IMG/VR virus record: IMGVR_UViG_3300025138_000129
Coordinates: 1-36,552 of that record
Reading direction: 5' to 3' (one strand)
Length of the DNA stretch: 36,552 nt
Source: a virus
In this document: positions 36,045 through 36,552 of the stretch, in pieces
Layout of the letters: each line of letters begins with the position of its first letter
Position numbering within the stretch: the first letter of the stretch is position 1
The notes under the pieces: generated by a model
What the model was told of the DNA's origin: nothing
Seen by the model: only the letters and a program-made list of their open reading frames with translations
Databases searched by the model: none
Translations under genes and position numbers: made by a program

Positions 36045-36552
36045 AAAAATTTAATGACATGTGGGAAGATGCCGCTGCCAACTCAGTAGGAGCTGGTGGT
36101 GTTGATATGCCGGCAGATGTCCAACAAGATAAAAAGAAAAAGAATAAATCGCCACAGTATGATGGGCGTACTAAAGAAGGCAGAAAGTTTGTTGAAAAGA
36201 TGCTAGCTAGAAGAAAGGCTAAAGAAATTAATGCCTCTAAACAGAATATGGCATCAGTTGCCATGAAAGAAGAAAGTGTAGATGAAGACTTGAAAGAAAA
36301 GGCAGATCCTGATACAATTGCTATGATTAAAGCTAACCCAAAAATGAAAGATAAAGTACTTAAAAGTTTGAATCCAAGAGCGCGTAGAGAAGTAATAAAA
36401 GCACTTGGAGAAGAAAGTGTAGATAAAGAACTCGTAGGAGAGGCCATGACAGATAAAGAAAAGAAGAAAAGACTTGCAATGATTAAGAAATCTGTTGAGA
36501 GAATCAATTCTAAAAATGCAGATAAAGCAAAAAAAGATGCTCTTAGAATGAT
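36041..36552 (+). CDS. Lys-rich late protein with targeting leader, cut by window end
   Basis: The frame is open to the window end (170 codons visible). MKKFNDMWE|DAAANS is a leader like those of neighbours. Then a Lys-rich region (QQDKKKKNKSPQYDGRTKEGRKFVEKMLARRKAK) and two copies of an acidic motif, KEESVDEDLKEKA and GEESVDKELVGEA, about 50 residues apart. The latter resemble repeated spacer or cleavage-site segments of head-internal proteins. Complete function cannot be judged because the end is missing. Confidence 0.75.
   Translation, partial: MKKFNDMWEDAAANSVGAGGVDMPADVQQDKKKKNKSPQYDGRTKEGRKFVEKMLARRKAKEINASKQNMASVAMKEESVDEDLKEKADPDTIAMIKANPKMKDKVLKSLNPRARREVIKALGEESVDKELVGEAMTDKEKKKRLAMIKKSVERINSKNADKAKKDALRM

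Noticed and set aside
1-36552. CRISPR arrays, insertion sequences, transposases or integrases
   Set aside because: No regular spaced repeats and no transposase or integrase motifs were seen.

Overview
The window is part of the genome of a T4-like (tevenvirus-type) tailed phage, probably marine. Every gene lies on the plus strand, genes are densely packed with ATGA/TAATG overlaps, and base composition is A+T-rich. The replication genes gp46, gp45, gp44, gp62, regA, gp43, uvsX, gp41 and dexA are all recognisable. Small proteins typical of marine cyanophages and pelagiphages, a phage-encoded ribosomal protein bS21, thyX, mazG-like and hsp20 genes also point to a marine host. No photosynthesis genes are present. 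A SAR11-like or other marine proteobacterial host is possible but is inference only.

Layout. 1-8.9 kb: end of gp46 (recombination nuclease subunit), a metallopeptidase-VWA protein paired with a MoxR-type AAA+ ATPase, a DUF3310 protein, then the clamp and clamp-loader block (gp45, gp44, gp62) with regA, Hsp20 and small proteins. 9.0-14.1 kb: DNA polymerase gp43, an Sm-like protein, a TAGT-type glycosyltransferase, a small conserved protein and a second DxD glycosyltransferase. 14.1-19.6 kb: a primase-like protein and nucleotide-sugar/nucleotide metabolism genes (UDP-glucose dehydrogenase, MazG-like, NAD-dependent epimerase, cytidylyltransferase), with dexA and a secreted SleB-type wall hydrolase. 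19.6-26.4 kb: bS21-uvsX, gp41 helicase, thyX, tRNA-Arg(UCU), small hypotheticals and a GC-rich structured non-coding element. 26.5-36.5 kb: a late block of virion-associated proteins. Many begin with a short MKTF/MKSF-like leader resembling the T4 capsid-targeting sequence and carry Leu/Ile-X-Glu sites of the kind cut by the prohead protease. They include a ligase-like protein, an NMNAT-fold protein, a zeta/PNK-type kinase, a transglutaminase-like cysteine protease and basic or Lys/Glu-rich internal proteins.

Regulation is unusually readable. Ten sigma70-type promoters, all with exactly 17-bp spacing and near-identical surroundings, lie between 1.2 and 25.1 kb; none is seen after 26.4 kb. T4-type late boxes (TATAAATA) occur in three non-coding or near-non-coding places. 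Two of them are nested inside hairpins, so that read-through transcripts and true late transcripts would fold differently.

Most notable observations: (1) a 38-bp perfect inverted repeat in gp46 that replaces the ABC signature motif without changing length or frame; (2) a putative DNA-modifying glycosyltransferase with the same SLxxFF C-terminus as the DNA polymerase, suggesting docking on the sliding clamp, in a region also holding a TAGT glycosyltransferase and sugar-nucleotide genes; (3) an array of enzymes with capsid-targeting leaders, suggesting a packaged and injected cargo set; (4) an unassigned structured RNA; (5) a late promoter inside an RBS-sequestering hairpin.
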